DNA from: Bacillota bacterium
Lineage (GTDB): Bacteria > Bacillota > Bacilli > Alicyclobacillales > SLC66
Length of the DNA stretch: 6,970 nucleotides
Assembly (NCBI GenBank): GCA_021820825.1
Contig: JAKADD010000132.1
Span: 1-6,970 of the forward strand
Direction: 5' to 3'
Every line of letters begins with the position of its first letter. The first letter of the stretch is position 1. The notes below the pieces were generated by a model, which did not search any database, was not told the origin of the DNA, and saw nothing but the letters and a program-made list of their open reading frames with translations. Of the stretch, positions 1 to 6,422 are shown one piece after another. The position numbers and the translations under genes are program-made.

Positions 1-328
1 GCGCGAATCCGTTCTGCAAGCGTTCCTTGCGGAACCAGTTCCACCTCCAGTTCGCCACTGAGGAACTGGCGTTCGAACGTTTTATTTTCTCCGACATACG
101 AAGACACCATTTTTTTAATCTGGCGGTTGCGCAGCAACAAACCAAGACCAAAATCGTCTACGCCGCAATTGTTGCTGATACAGACGAGTTGGTTCACATC
201 TTTCTCTTGCAGCGCGGCGATCAGATTTTCCGGAATGCCAACCAGCCCAAACCCGCCCACCAACAGCGAATTGCCCGTTTCTATGTCCTTGATTGCCGCC
301 GCCGCTGAGGGATAAACTTTGTCCACAT
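1..328 (-). CDS. scoA: 3-oxoacid CoA-transferase subunit A, N-terminal part (runs off left edge)
   Basis: The first 109 codons of a family I CoA-transferase alpha subunit; the rest lies beyond the left edge. These enzymes pair with a beta subunit in the cytoplasm and move CoA between acyl-CoA and a 3-oxoacid such as acetoacetate (ScoAB, AtoDA and relatives). The glycine-rich CoA-transferase signature [10 protein letters not shown] is at about residues 24-33. It is followed by the typical stretches [15 protein letters not shown] and [20 protein letters not shown]. The ATG at 328 is well supported by AGGAGG (340-335) six bases upstream. The gene lies 135 bases downstream of the GNAT gene on the same strand. 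A weak -10-like TATGAT (360-355) lacks a convincing -35, so it may be read from its own weak promoter or by read-through. The exact substrate (succinyl-CoA, acetate or butyrate type) cannot be told from this half. The family call is firm; the symbol is less so. Confidence 0.9.
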
Positions 329-463
329 TGCGCGCCTCCTCTTCCTTCCATAGTATCATACTGAATCTCGCCATGGCTAAAATGGGGAGCTTGCAACGAC
401 TTTTTTTGGTCCGTGTCGAGCACCGCGACGGCGGTCTGTGCAGTGGTCGGTCACAAGTGTCTG

Positions 464-979
464 CTACGTGTGCTGCGTGTGCTTGATCATCCGATAGTCC
501 ACAATGCCATAGCCGTTTTTTTGATACAGATCGACCGCCTTTTCGTTTGCCTTTGTCACAAATATCTGGTATATACGGATGCCCCTCCCGCTTAGTGCGC
601 GTTCCGCCGCCTGCAAGATCTGCGTTCCCGCACCGCGCCCCCGCAACGTCTCTTCCACATACATCTCCGCGATGATGCCTGTGCGCTCTGCGCTCAGCGG
701 TTCAATCGTCTCTGTGACAAACACATACCCCACCGCAGCGCCATCAGGAGTGTCAAACAGCAGTGCCTGACCTTCTCCCCGCGACATCATGGCTGCCAGT
801 TGCCGCACGAAATTCGCGCTCTCCTGGCGCACCAGCGACGTGCGTCGCATCTCTTGCGCGGCAGAGAGCCCGGAAGTGGATTTTTTCCACAGTTCGTTCT
901 GCAAAACGACAAGTTCTGTATGGTATTTTGCCACGCGTTCGCCGTCGCGTGCGAGCGCAAAAGGACGGGCCACGCACAC
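464..979 (-). CDS. GNAT-family N-acetyltransferase
   Basis: A single-domain GNAT acetyltransferase of about 171 residues, which would transfer an acetyl group from acetyl-CoA to an unknown amine. The acetyl-CoA pyrophosphate-binding loop is RGRGAG at residues 113-118, preceded by a beta strand ([11 protein letters not shown]). Downstream are the usual motif B residues: Asn145 in [11 protein letters not shown], Tyr152, and NGYG at 155-158. The start is uncertain. The frame is open upstream to a GTG at 1135, but that extension is Arg/Glu/Gly-rich low-complexity sequence. GTG at 979 (or at 973) gives a normal GNAT length, although no good ribosome binding site precedes either. It lies between the Toprim gene and the CoA-transferase gene, all on one strand. 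Neither neighbour suggests a substrate. The family is clear and the biological role unknown. Confidence 0.85.
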   Translation of the reverse strand: MCVARPFALARDGERVAKYHTELVVLQNELWKKSTSGLSAAQEMRRTSLVRQESANFVRQLAAMMSRGEGQALLFDTPDGAAVGYVFVTETIEPLSAERTGIIAEMYVEETLRGRGAGTQILQAAERALSGRGIRIYQIFVTKANEKAVDLYQKNGYGIVDYRMIKHTQHT

Positions 980-996
980 AATGGGGTCCGGCCTGT

Positions 997-1098
997 TTAT
1001 CCGCTCCCGCTCCCGCCCCCGCGGTTCTCTGGGCCGCCCGCCGATTGCGCGCGTGGACCCTTTTCTGCTGCGCTCTGCACCTCGTTTCTGTCGCACAT
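997..1098 (-). CDS. doubtful 33-residue small ORF upstream of the GNAT gene
   Basis: A short ORF starting at ATG 1098, preceded by a purine-rich GGAAGGGG at normal spacing, and ending at TAA 999-997, 17 bases before the proposed GNAT start. The product begins MCDRNEVQSAAEKG and ends in a Gly/Ser run (GGGSGSG). I recognise no family. It could be a leader peptide coupling translation to the acetyltransferase, or simply chance in a GC-rich spacer; the C-terminal run comes from a GGGAGC-like base repeat. It is listed because it is the only ORF in the 205-base gap between the Toprim and GNAT genes with a plausible ribosome binding site. Confidence 0.2.
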   Translation of the reverse strand: MCDRNEVQSAAEKGPRAQSAGGPENRGGGSGSG

Positions 1099-1184
1099 TG
1101 TCCGCCCCTTCCAGTGGATTGCCATGCTCTTCCACTATACGCGGTTCAGCTTGACCACATGCGCGCGCCAGCCAGGTAAAGAGT

Positions 1185-1514
1185 CTACACGGAGTCCGTC
1201 CGCAGCAATTCGTGTTTCAGGAGCAGTTGCTGCAGGTACTCCAGCGGTGTGTTCTCCACGCCACGATACTCTGCCTTTGTATGCAGGTGGATCGCATCCG
1301 GAAACTCCTCGCCAAGAATGGCGCGAATGCGCTTGCCAACCTGGTCGCTGTCAGAAAAAATGTAGACCTGGACATTGGCGGTCTGCGCTCTGAGTTGCAT
1401 CAATAAACCGTGAGTCGGGATGCCAAACGTGCAGAAAATGCGGGTATTCCCATTTACCATGGGCAGCAACCGCTCTCTGTCATGTTTCCCCTCCACGATG
1501 ATGGCTGCATCCAT
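1185..1514 (-). CDS. small Toprim-domain protein, YusF-like
   Basis: A 109-residue protein that is essentially one Toprim domain, the metal-binding fold shared by primases, topoisomerases, RNase M5 and OLD nucleases. Motif 1 is IIVEGKHD with the conserved Glu8. The acidic DxD motif is FSDSD, with Asp55 and Asp57. The C-terminal part (EFPDAIHLHTKAEYRGVENTP) resembles, from memory, the small Bacillus YusF family. That family is shorter than RNase M5 and has no primase or topoisomerase partner domains. It probably binds a divalent metal and acts on nucleic acid, but no substrate can be inferred. ATG 1514 is supported by AGGAGA (1530-1525 area) about eight bases upstream. It is transcribed divergently from the nitroreductase gene, so the roughly 100-base gap between them must hold both promoters; neither is clear by eye. 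Confidence 0.8.
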   Translation of the reverse strand: MDAAIIVEGKHDRERLLPMVNGNTRIFCTFGIPTHGLLMQLRAQTANVQVYIFSDSDQVGKRIRAILGEEFPDAIHLHTKAEYRGVENTPLEYLQQLLLKHELLRTDSV

Positions 1515-1613
1515 GAATCATTCTCCTATAGGAACACCATTCTCAAGCAAGAATCGTCGTGATGAACTAGAATAAGTAAAACACGAAATCCCTCAGCAAG
1601 AAAGGGACCGTCC

Positions 1614-2291
1614 GTGTATGACAACAGAGAGGCTGTGTATGGGATGGATCCATCAGCATTCAAAGCGATCATCAGAGACAGGCGCAGCATTAGACGATTC
1701 CAGCCAACGCCCGTTCCAGCCGACATCATCCGGGAACTCGTTGACTGCGCCCGCCATGCGCCCAGTGATACCAATTCACAGACATGGGAATTTATCGCCG
1801 TGCTGAACTCCGACAAGATTCGCAGAATTTCCGCAATAACCTGGGAAAAAATACACCAATCAGCAAACGATGCTGCGCGTCGCGGACTGGAAAAAGAGGC
1901 GCGCCTGCTCGTCCGGTCATTTGGTCCTTACGCCACCGCATTTGAGCATGCGCCGGCTTTGATGGTTGTTCTGTCGACACCCTACGCTTCGAAGTTTCGC
2001 GATAGGATATTCGATCCTCTGCAGTTCGTTTCACAACAGACCTGGGATATGGAGAGCACAAAAAGCAGTTGTCTCGCCGCCCAAAATCTGCTGCTGGCCG
2101 CGCATGCCATGGGCCTGGGGAGTTGTCCCATGACGGGACCTGTGCTGTTTGCCGAACAGAGCATCAAAGAGTTTCTCGACATCGGCTGCGACCGCCATAT
2201 GAATATGGTCATTGCTCTTGGCTATCCTGCCGAAAACCCCGCAACACCCAAAAGGAAAGATGTTGCAGACATACTGCGGTTCATCCTGTAA
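1614..2291 (+). CDS. nitroreductase-family FMN-dependent oxidoreductase
   Basis: A protein of the nitroreductase superfamily, 225 residues from GTG 1614 or 215 from ATG 1644. Members are usually dimeric cytoplasmic FMN enzymes that reduce nitro compounds, quinones or other acceptors with NAD(P)H. The FMN phosphate-binding signature RDRRSIRRF is at residues 21-29. APSDTNSQTWEF (49-60) is the second typical motif, and a late MGLGSCPMTGP segment fits the C-terminal FMN/dimer region. GTG 1614 has AAAGGGA six bases upstream. ATG 1644 has AGAGAGG about 11 bases upstream and gives the family-typical N-terminus just before RDRRSIRRF, so the true start is open. The gene is followed after 126 bases by asparagine synthetase on the same strand, with no terminator visible between. 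Family certain; substrate unknown. Confidence 0.88.
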   Translation: MYDNREAVYGMDPSAFKAIIRDRRSIRRFQPTPVPADIIRELVDCARHAPSDTNSQTWEFIAVLNSDKIRRISAITWEKIHQSANDAARRGLEKEARLLVRSFGPYATAFEHAPALMVVLSTPYASKFRDRIFDPLQFVSQQTWDMESTKSSCLAAQNLLLAAHAMGLGSCPMTGPVLFAEQSIKEFLDIGCDRHMNMVIALGYPAENPATPKRKDVADILRFIL

Positions 2292-2328
2292 GGTTCCTGT
2301 CGTGCGGTCCGCTCAGATCCGATGATCG

Positions 2329-2397
2329 CAGATGACCAGCTTCTCTTCAGAAAATTAGTATACCATTCTACTAATTGACCATCTGATTGATCATCTG
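2329..2397 (+). promoter_or_regulatory. nested inverted repeats upstream of asnB (putative operator or leader structure)
   Basis: The gap before asnB contains a perfect 8-bp inverted repeat, AATTAGTA (2353-2360) and TACTAATT (2369-2376), with 8 bases between. Around it TCAGA (2347-2351) can pair with TCTGA (2382-2386). Further out CAGATGA (2329-2335) matches TCATCTG (2391-2397) in inverted form, with nearly the same centre. CATCTGA also occurs twice as a direct repeat (2380-2397). A weak promoter, ATGACC (2332-2337) and TAGTAT (2356-2361), would overlap the inner left arm, the usual layout of a repressor operator. There is no T-run, so it is not an intrinsic terminator. The regulator is unknown. 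Confidence 0.4.
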
Positions 2398-2402
2398 AAA
2401 AT

Positions 2403-2408
2403 AGGAGA
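2403..2408 (+). promoter_or_regulatory. ribosome binding site of asnB
   Basis: AGGAGA nine bases before ATG 2418. It fixes the start that places Cys at position 2, as the amidotransferase chemistry requires. Confidence 0.75.
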
Positions 2409-2417
2409 CACGACTGC

Positions 2418-4337
2418 ATGTGTGGAATTGCGGTTATCGTTGCAAAAAATAGACCGTTTCATTCAATGAGCGACCCACTGCGCCGGATGTTGGAGCGAAT
2501 GCGTCATCGCGGACCTGACGGACGTGGATTCATCCACCAGCCTGGCATAGACATGGGCATGGTTCGACTGGCGATTGTCGATGTGGGCGGCGGCGATCAG
2601 CCCATTTGGAATGAGGATCATACGTTGGCGCTCATTTGCAACGGAGAGATTTACAATGCAGATGAGTTGCGCACTGAACTGACGGAATGTGGACATCGAT
2701 TCGCCACGGGATCGGACATTGAGGTGATTCTCCATCTGTATGAGGAGGTGGGCGCACGGTGCACGACTCGTCTGGAAGGCATCTTCGCGCTGGCGATTTG
2801 GGACAACTCGCGCGGCGCGCTGTTTGTCGCGCGGGATCGGATGGGCGTCAAACCGCTGTACTATGCTGATCTTGGCTCACATTGGGCGTTTGCGTCAGAA
2901 TTTCAGGCGTTTTCGGTCGTCCTGGACGAACCGGCCGTATGGGATGAACAGGCGCTGCTCTCCTATCATACCTTTCGGTTCACCCCTCGCGCACGCACCT
3001 TAGACCCCAGGATTCAGCGAGTGCTCCCCGCGCACAGTGCGGAAGTCCTGCGCGGGCATCTGAAGTGCGAGCCGTATTGGAAACCAAAATTTGCGATTTC
3101 AAAGAAAAGGTCGCATCCGCACGCACGCCTATCTTCTGCAAGCACTCTCCGGAAACTGATCGTTGCCGCCGTCAGCCGTCAGGAGGCAAAGGAAGTCAAG
3201 AGCGCCGTACTTCTGAGCGGTGGTCTGGATTCCACCGCGCTTCTGGCCATCCGGCGTCAATTTACAGACAATGCGCCCGACACAGCGATCACAGTGGCCT
3301 TTGAACGGCCTCACTCTGGTGTTCGCCGCACCGAATACAGCGAAATTCACCAAGCGATGCAGGTGGCGCGCAAATTTCAGAGCAATCATTTGATTGAGAT
3401 CATCAGTGGAGAAGAGGCGCTTCAAGCGCTGCCCAAAATCGTCGCGGATCTGGATGAACCCATTGCAGATCCGACAGCGATTCCCCTGTGGTTCGCCGCT
3501 CGCATGGCAAAAAAACAGGGCTGTAAGGTGGTCTATAGCGGTGAAGGGCTGGATGAGTTATTCGCAGGGTACTCAGTGTACGGGCAGGCGGCATGGCTGC
3601 AGGCGCTTCAGCGAGTGCCCCGGTCGCTCAGGCAGTCTCTGCATGCGTTGTTGCTAAAGCTGAACGGTCGAGGAACCGGGGTCCTCGACCGTTCGCTTCA
3701 GGAGACGTCGGACTGGTATCAGGGTGTCGGCGGTGTGTTTACCCCGAGCGAGCGCTCCGCTCTGCTCACCGCTGACCGCTCTGACCAGTTTTTTGCGCTG
3801 ACGGAAGAATCATGGAGGATGGTCCGCGAAGGGTCGTCCAGCAAGCTGCAACAAATGCTGCTCTTCGACCTGCTCACCTGGCTTCCAGATAACACACTGG
3901 CCAAATCCGACAAAATCTCGATGGCTCATTCGATTGAATTTCGCGTTCCTTACCTTGACCGGGAGATTGTCGATTTTGCGCTGGGTTGCCCAGATTACAA
4001 AAAAAGAAACATGGGCGGAAAACGGATCGTACGCCATGCGTTGTCCGGGATTGTGCCCATGTCCGCGATTTGGCGTCGCAAAATCGGGTTTACGGTGCCC
4101 ATCTCCGCCTGGCTGTTTGGCGAATGGCATGAATACGCCCGCTCCGTGCTACTCTCGCAAAGCGCTCTGACGCGCGATATGTATGGTGACCGCATCCACG
4201 CGCTTTTCCTTGCTTCCCCGCCCCAGCAAGAGCGGGCGGGTCGCCTGCTGTTCACACTGTTGACGCTTGAACTGTGGATCACCCATCAGACGCGTGAGAT
4301 CAATGCGGGGGACAAAGCGGTCTGCAATGCGCTCTGA
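2418..4337 (+). CDS. asnB: asparagine synthetase, glutamine-hydrolysing (class II amidotransferase)
   Basis: A complete 639-residue asparagine synthetase making asparagine from aspartate, glutamine and ATP in the cytoplasm; the length is normal for the Bacillus AsnB/AsnO group. The N-terminal glutaminase domain starts MCGIAV, with Cys2 as nucleophile after Met removal. It has RHRGPDG (29-35), RLAIVD (50-55), CNGEIYN (74-80) and GSD (98-100), which form the glutamine site. The C-terminal synthetase domain has the ATP-pyrophosphatase loop SGGLDS at 267-272, SGEGLDE at 374-380, and DKISMAHSIEFRVPYLD from 498. All catalytic motifs look intact. In canonical enzymes the second motif is SGEGADE, so Leu378 is a small variant. 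Related enzymes amidate other carboxylates, but no biosynthetic cluster surrounds this one. The gene is monocistronic or follows the nitroreductase; no clear terminator lies in the 50 bases before convergent lutC. Bases 3657-3698 form a striking palindrome inside the gene. Confidence 0.95.
   Translation: MCGIAVIVAKNRPFHSMSDPLRRMLERMRHRGPDGRGFIHQPGIDMGMVRLAIVDVGGGDQPIWNEDHTLALICNGEIYNADELRTELTECGHRFATGSDIEVILHLYEEVGARCTTRLEGIFALAIWDNSRGALFVARDRMGVKPLYYADLGSHWAFASEFQAFSVVLDEPAVWDEQALLSYHTFRFTPRARTLDPRIQRVLPAHSAEVLRGHLKCEPYWKPKFAISKKRSHPHARLSSASTLRKLIVAAVSRQEAKEVKSAVLLSGGLDSTALLAIRRQFTDNAPDTAITVAFERPHSGVRRTEYSEIHQAMQVARKFQSNHLIEIISGEEALQALPKIVADLDEPIADPTAIPLWFAARMAKKQGCKVVYSGEGLDELFAGYSVYGQAAWLQALQRVPRSLRQSLHALLLKLNGRGTGVLDRSLQETSDWYQGVGGVFTPSERSALLTADRSDQFFALTEESWRMVREGSSSKLQQMLLFDLLTWLPDNTLAKSDKISMAHSIEFRVPYLDREIVDFALGCPDYKKRNMGGKRIVRHALSGIVPMSAIWRRKIGFTVPISAWLFGEWHEYARSVLLSQSALTRDMYGDRIHALFLASPPQQERAGRLLFTLLTLELWITHQTREINAGDKAVCNAL
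3657..3698. repeat. long inverted repeat inside the asnB coding sequence
   Basis: GAACGGTCGAGGA (3662-3674) and TCCTCGACCGTTC (3682-3694) are perfect 13-bp inverted copies separated by seven bases (ACCGGGG). Allowing one bulged T (3661), AAGC (3657-3660) also pairs with GCTT (3695-3698), giving a 17-bp stem. It encodes roughly residues 414-427 of AsnB, in the variable stretch between the ATP-binding motifs and the C-terminal helices. There is no T-run on either side, so it is not a standard intrinsic terminator. Function, if any, is unknown. Confidence 0.85.
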
Positions 4338-4387
4338 TGTCAGCAACCGGGGCGTTGTTCCGGCGCACCGACAGTCACCGAAGGTGG

Positions 4388-5092
4388 TCAGTCTTCCAGA
4401 ATTAATGCAAACAGCGCCGCCGGTCCGTGCACGCCTATGCTCAGATCGTTTTCAATGTCAGAGGAACGACTAGGTCCGCTGATGAAGTTGACGGCGGGAA
4501 GCGACGTTCCCGTACGATCTGGCAGAAGAGACAGTTCATGCAGCACATCCCCCATGTGCATCCGGATGCAGCTTCCCCGCACGAGTACGATGTGCGCACC
4601 AGGCAGTAAGCTGACCGAGCGGCCCCGGTTGCGACCCGCAAGCAGAACGACCGTTCCTGTCTCTGCAATCGCATAGTCACAGCCCGTAATCCCGATATCG
4701 GCCCTGGCCGTTCTCTCCAACCAGTCCCCGCGCGCAGTGTCGCTCACTGCTTCCCGTTCCTGCGGATGGTCGTATAGATGGTCATATATCCTGCGGTCGA
4801 GCTGCAACGACTCAGCAAGACCATCTTCCCACCATGCGACACGCTGTGGCGACAGGCTCAGCACAATGTGCGACAGTTCGTCCTGCAGAATGCCTGTGCT
4901 CGCGCAGCGAATGGACACTCCGCCCTGCGCTTCCAGTTCCGCGCAAAACTGCGCGGTGATTTCTTCCCGAGTGATGCGGCGCATGCTGCGCAAGCCAGCC
5001 GCGCCGACCACCGCGCGTCCGGGCAGCGCCGCCTCCGGGTGTTTGCGCCCAAGACGGGCGGCGATGCGCATTAGAAACTCCTGTTCATTCAT
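4388..5092 (-). CDS. lutC: LutC, LUD-domain lactate utilization protein C
   Basis: A 234-residue protein of the LUD (DUF162) family, full length for LutC, the third member of the LutABC iron-sulphur complex that oxidises L-lactate to pyruvate. The conserved LUD core is visible: ADIGITGCDYAIAETGTVVL (131-150), a glycine/arginine stretch RNRGRSVSLLPGAHIVLV (154-171), and NFISGPSRSSDIENDLSIG (202-220) ending in HGPAALFALIL. The start ATG 5092 overlaps the lutB stop in ATGAATGA, so translation is coupled to lutB. It is the last gene of the unit and converges on asnB with 50 bases between. The reading frame is intact although lutA and lutB upstream are both truncated, so the protein probably has no functional partners here unless another lut locus exists. 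Confidence 0.93.
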   Translation of the reverse strand: MNEQEFLMRIAARLGRKHPEAALPGRAVVGAAGLRSMRRITREEITAQFCAELEAQGGVSIRCASTGILQDELSHIVLSLSPQRVAWWEDGLAESLQLDRRIYDHLYDHPQEREAVSDTARGDWLERTARADIGITGCDYAIAETGTVVLLAGRNRGRSVSLLPGAHIVLVRGSCIRMHMGDVLHELSLLPDRTGTSLPAVNFISGPSRSSDIENDLSIGVHGPAALFALILED

Positions 5093-5655
5093 CGCGCATC
5101 ACAGCGGCCGGAGCGTTTGTCGGCTGAGTTCCGTCACCGGGTTCCTGTGTCGCCTGACCAACGGAATCGGCTGTCGCGACATCCTGTTTCAGACTGGCAA
5201 AGCGATTCCGAAAAGACTTTTCTGCCAGCGCAGGCGCCGTGCGCGTGGCAGTCCATCCTCGCAAAGGACCAAGCTGCGCATCCAGCTGGCCATTTTTGAC
5301 ACCCAGGACTGACTGCGCCATCCGCGCCAAACGAAACGTTCCCCTGTAGCGGCGAGCACTTGAAAAGGCCAGTTGATAGCCGCGGTACGCCAGTCGTTCA
5401 CTGCTTTTTCCGCGACCTCGCTCCATCTGCCGACGACGCAGGGCCACGAGCATGTCATGCAAAGGAATCTTCACAGGGCACGCTTCATAGCAGGCTCCAC
5501 AGAGGCTTGAAGCAAAGGGCAAGTCGGCGAACTCGGGATCGTCGTTCAGCAGCGGCGTCAGAACGGCGCCAATCGGTCCGGGATAGACGGAACCGTACGA
5601 GTGGCCGCCAATGTGTCGGTACACCGGACACACATTGAGACAGGCGCCGCAACGG
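5085..5655 (-). pseudogene. lutB: lutB remnant, C-terminal part of LutB iron-sulphur protein
   Basis: Only about 189 C-terminal residues of LutB remain; the family is about 475 residues. LutB is the two-cluster 4Fe-4S subunit of the L-lactate oxidation complex. Retained are RCGACLNVCPVYRHIGGHSYG, SLCGACYEACPVKIPLHDML and the tail around GPLRGWTATR. The whole N-terminal LUD domain is absent. So is the first cysteine of the first cluster: intact LutB has Cys-x-x-Cys-x-x-Cys-x-x-x-Cys-Pro, while here the bases upstream of Arg-Cys (codons Thr-Ser) belong to lutA. Homology starts at 5654-5655, exactly where LutA homology is about to end, in the +1 frame relative to lutA. The frame is open upstream to about 5843, but that extension is lutA sequence in the wrong frame and shows no LutB similarity. 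The stop overlaps the lutC start. Confidence 0.88.
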
Positions 5656-6102
5656 CTCGTCGCGAATCCCGAGAAGCCGTGTTCCGTGACATGGAGGATG
5701 GTATGTAACACTGTATGGAAAAGTGGCGTGCAGATCAGTGACACCGAGAACATTGACGATAAATTGCGAGAATTCATATGTCTTGTCTGCGAGATCCCGG
5801 GCCGCTGCACGGTGCGCCTGATCATCGTCGAACAGCTTTGCATAATAGTGATGAATCATGCCTGTACAAGAACCGGACGGCGAAATCACGTAATCGTATT
5901 CAGCGAATGCGTCGAGCAAAGACATGGCCGCCGACCGGGCGGCGTCGACGTATCCACTGTTGAACGCTGGCTGCCCACAGCAGGTTTGCGCTTCGGGAAA
6001 GTCTACGTATACGCCCAGTCGATTGCAGACTGCAATCATTGCCTCAGCCACCTGTGGATAGAACTGGTCGACGAGGCAGGTAACAAACAACGCAACCTTC
6101 AC
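5485..6102 (-). pseudogene. lutA: lutA truncated at its 3' end, N-terminal part of LutA (CCG-domain protein)
   Basis: The first 154 or so residues match LutA, a cysteine-rich (CCG) domain protein of about 240 residues in the lactate oxidation complex. It begins MKVALFVTCLVDQFYP from GTG 6102, with GAGAGG about 11 bases upstream. It shows CCGQPAFNSGYV at 41-52, SPSGSCTGM (74-82), ADKTYEF and HPPCHGTRLLGIRDEPL (135-151). The second CCG motif, the CGFGG segment and the C-terminal cysteine pair are all missing. After about residue 154 (base 5641) the frame runs into lutB sequence out of frame, adding about 50 unrelated residues (starting QCVSGVPTHW) before a stop at 5485. A GTG at 6102 fits the family start; an in-frame ATG at 6219 would add 39 unrelated residues. 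The product is very unlikely to work. Confidence 0.88.
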
Positions 6103-6146
6103 GATCTCACTACCCTCTCTGTTTTTACGTTGCCGGTATTCTCCTG

Positions 6147-6152
6147 ATTGTA
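6147..6152 (-). promoter_or_regulatory. possible -10 element of the lut operon
   Basis: TACAAT on the minus strand, 45 bases before the lutA start, in the 161-base gap divergent from the tRNA gene. No good -35 sits 16-18 bases upstream, so it would be weak or need an activator. I did not see a clear LutR-like operator. Confidence 0.3.
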
Positions 6153-6213
6153 ACCGAAATCCTGATTTGTGTGGTGCATCTTCCCAACCCCGTCCAGCAC
6201 AAATCTGCAAAAG

Positions 6214-6242
6214 TTGCATACGCGGCGCCAGGACGCTATAAT
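6214..6242 (+). promoter_or_regulatory. promoter of the tRNA-Gly gene
   Basis: A consensus -10 TATAAT (6237-6242) with TTGCAT (6214-6219) as -35 and a 17-base spacer. Transcription would start near 6249, leaving only about 15 bases of 5' leader before the tRNA, which is normal for a single tRNA gene. Confidence 0.75.
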
Positions 6243-6263
6243 AAAGCCTGCAATTACAGAGAT

Positions 6264-6338
6264 GCGGATGTAGTTCAACGGTAGAGCGTCAGCTTCCCAA
6301 GCTGAAAGTTGCGGGTTCGAATCCCGTCATCCGCTCCA
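6264..6338 (+). tRNA. tRNA-Gly (anticodon CCC)
   Basis: A complete 75-base tRNA. The acceptor stem GCGGATG pairs perfectly with CATCCGC. The D arm is GTTC-AACGGTA-GAGC. The anticodon stem TCAGC/GCTGA encloses the loop TTCCCAA, giving anticodon CCC, which reads GGG glycine codons. The T arm is GCGGG-TTCGAAT-CCCGT. Discriminator T and an encoded CCA end follow. It stands alone with its own promoter and a terminator. Confidence 0.97.
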
Positions 6339-6364
6339 CAAGAAAAGCCCGGTACGACAAGGAA

Positions 6365-6401
6365 AATCGGATGGCCTCCTGTAAATGGCTGCCATCCGAT
6401 T
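6365..6401. terminator. intrinsic, probably bidirectional terminator between tRNA-Gly and the MazF-like gene
   Basis: A perfect 11-bp inverted repeat, AATCGGATGGC (6365-6375) and GCCATCCGATT (6391-6401), with a 15-base loop. On the plus strand it is followed by the T-rich TGCTTGTTTG and lies 27 bases after the tRNA. On the minus strand the arm runs into TTTTCC and lies 22 bases after the stop of the MazF-like gene. The long loop makes it less ideal than a tight hairpin. Confidence 0.75.
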
Positions 6402-6422
6402 GCTTGTTTGATGCTATTTTTC

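Noticed and set aside
422..435. ACCGC-GACG-GCGGT hairpin downstream of the GNAT gene
   Set aside because: A five-pair stem without a following T-run in the direction of transcription is not enough for a terminator call.
800..1393. 197-residue plus-strand ORF
   Set aside because: It is antisense to both the GNAT and Toprim genes and is Arg/Pro/Cys-rich, as expected from reverse reading of GC-rich coding DNA.
1526..1816. 96-residue minus-strand ORF overlapping the nitroreductase start
   Set aside because: It is antisense to the nitroreductase N-terminus and carries no motif or good ribosome binding site.
2375..2403. TTGACC as -35 with AAAATA as -10 for asnB
   Set aside because: The -35 looks good, but the -10 at 17-base spacing matches the consensus at only two of six positions.
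4338..4387. possible terminator between asnB and lutC (CACC-GAA-GGTG)
   Set aside because: The stem is only four pairs with mismatches outside it and has no T-run on either strand.
4737..5312. 191-residue plus-strand ORF
   Set aside because: It is antisense to lutC and the lutB remnant; Cys/Arg/Ser-rich composition is typical of a shadow frame.
5611..6147. 178-residue plus-strand ORF
   Set aside because: It is antisense to the lutA reading frame, whose LutA motifs are unmistakable; the antisense product has no family features.
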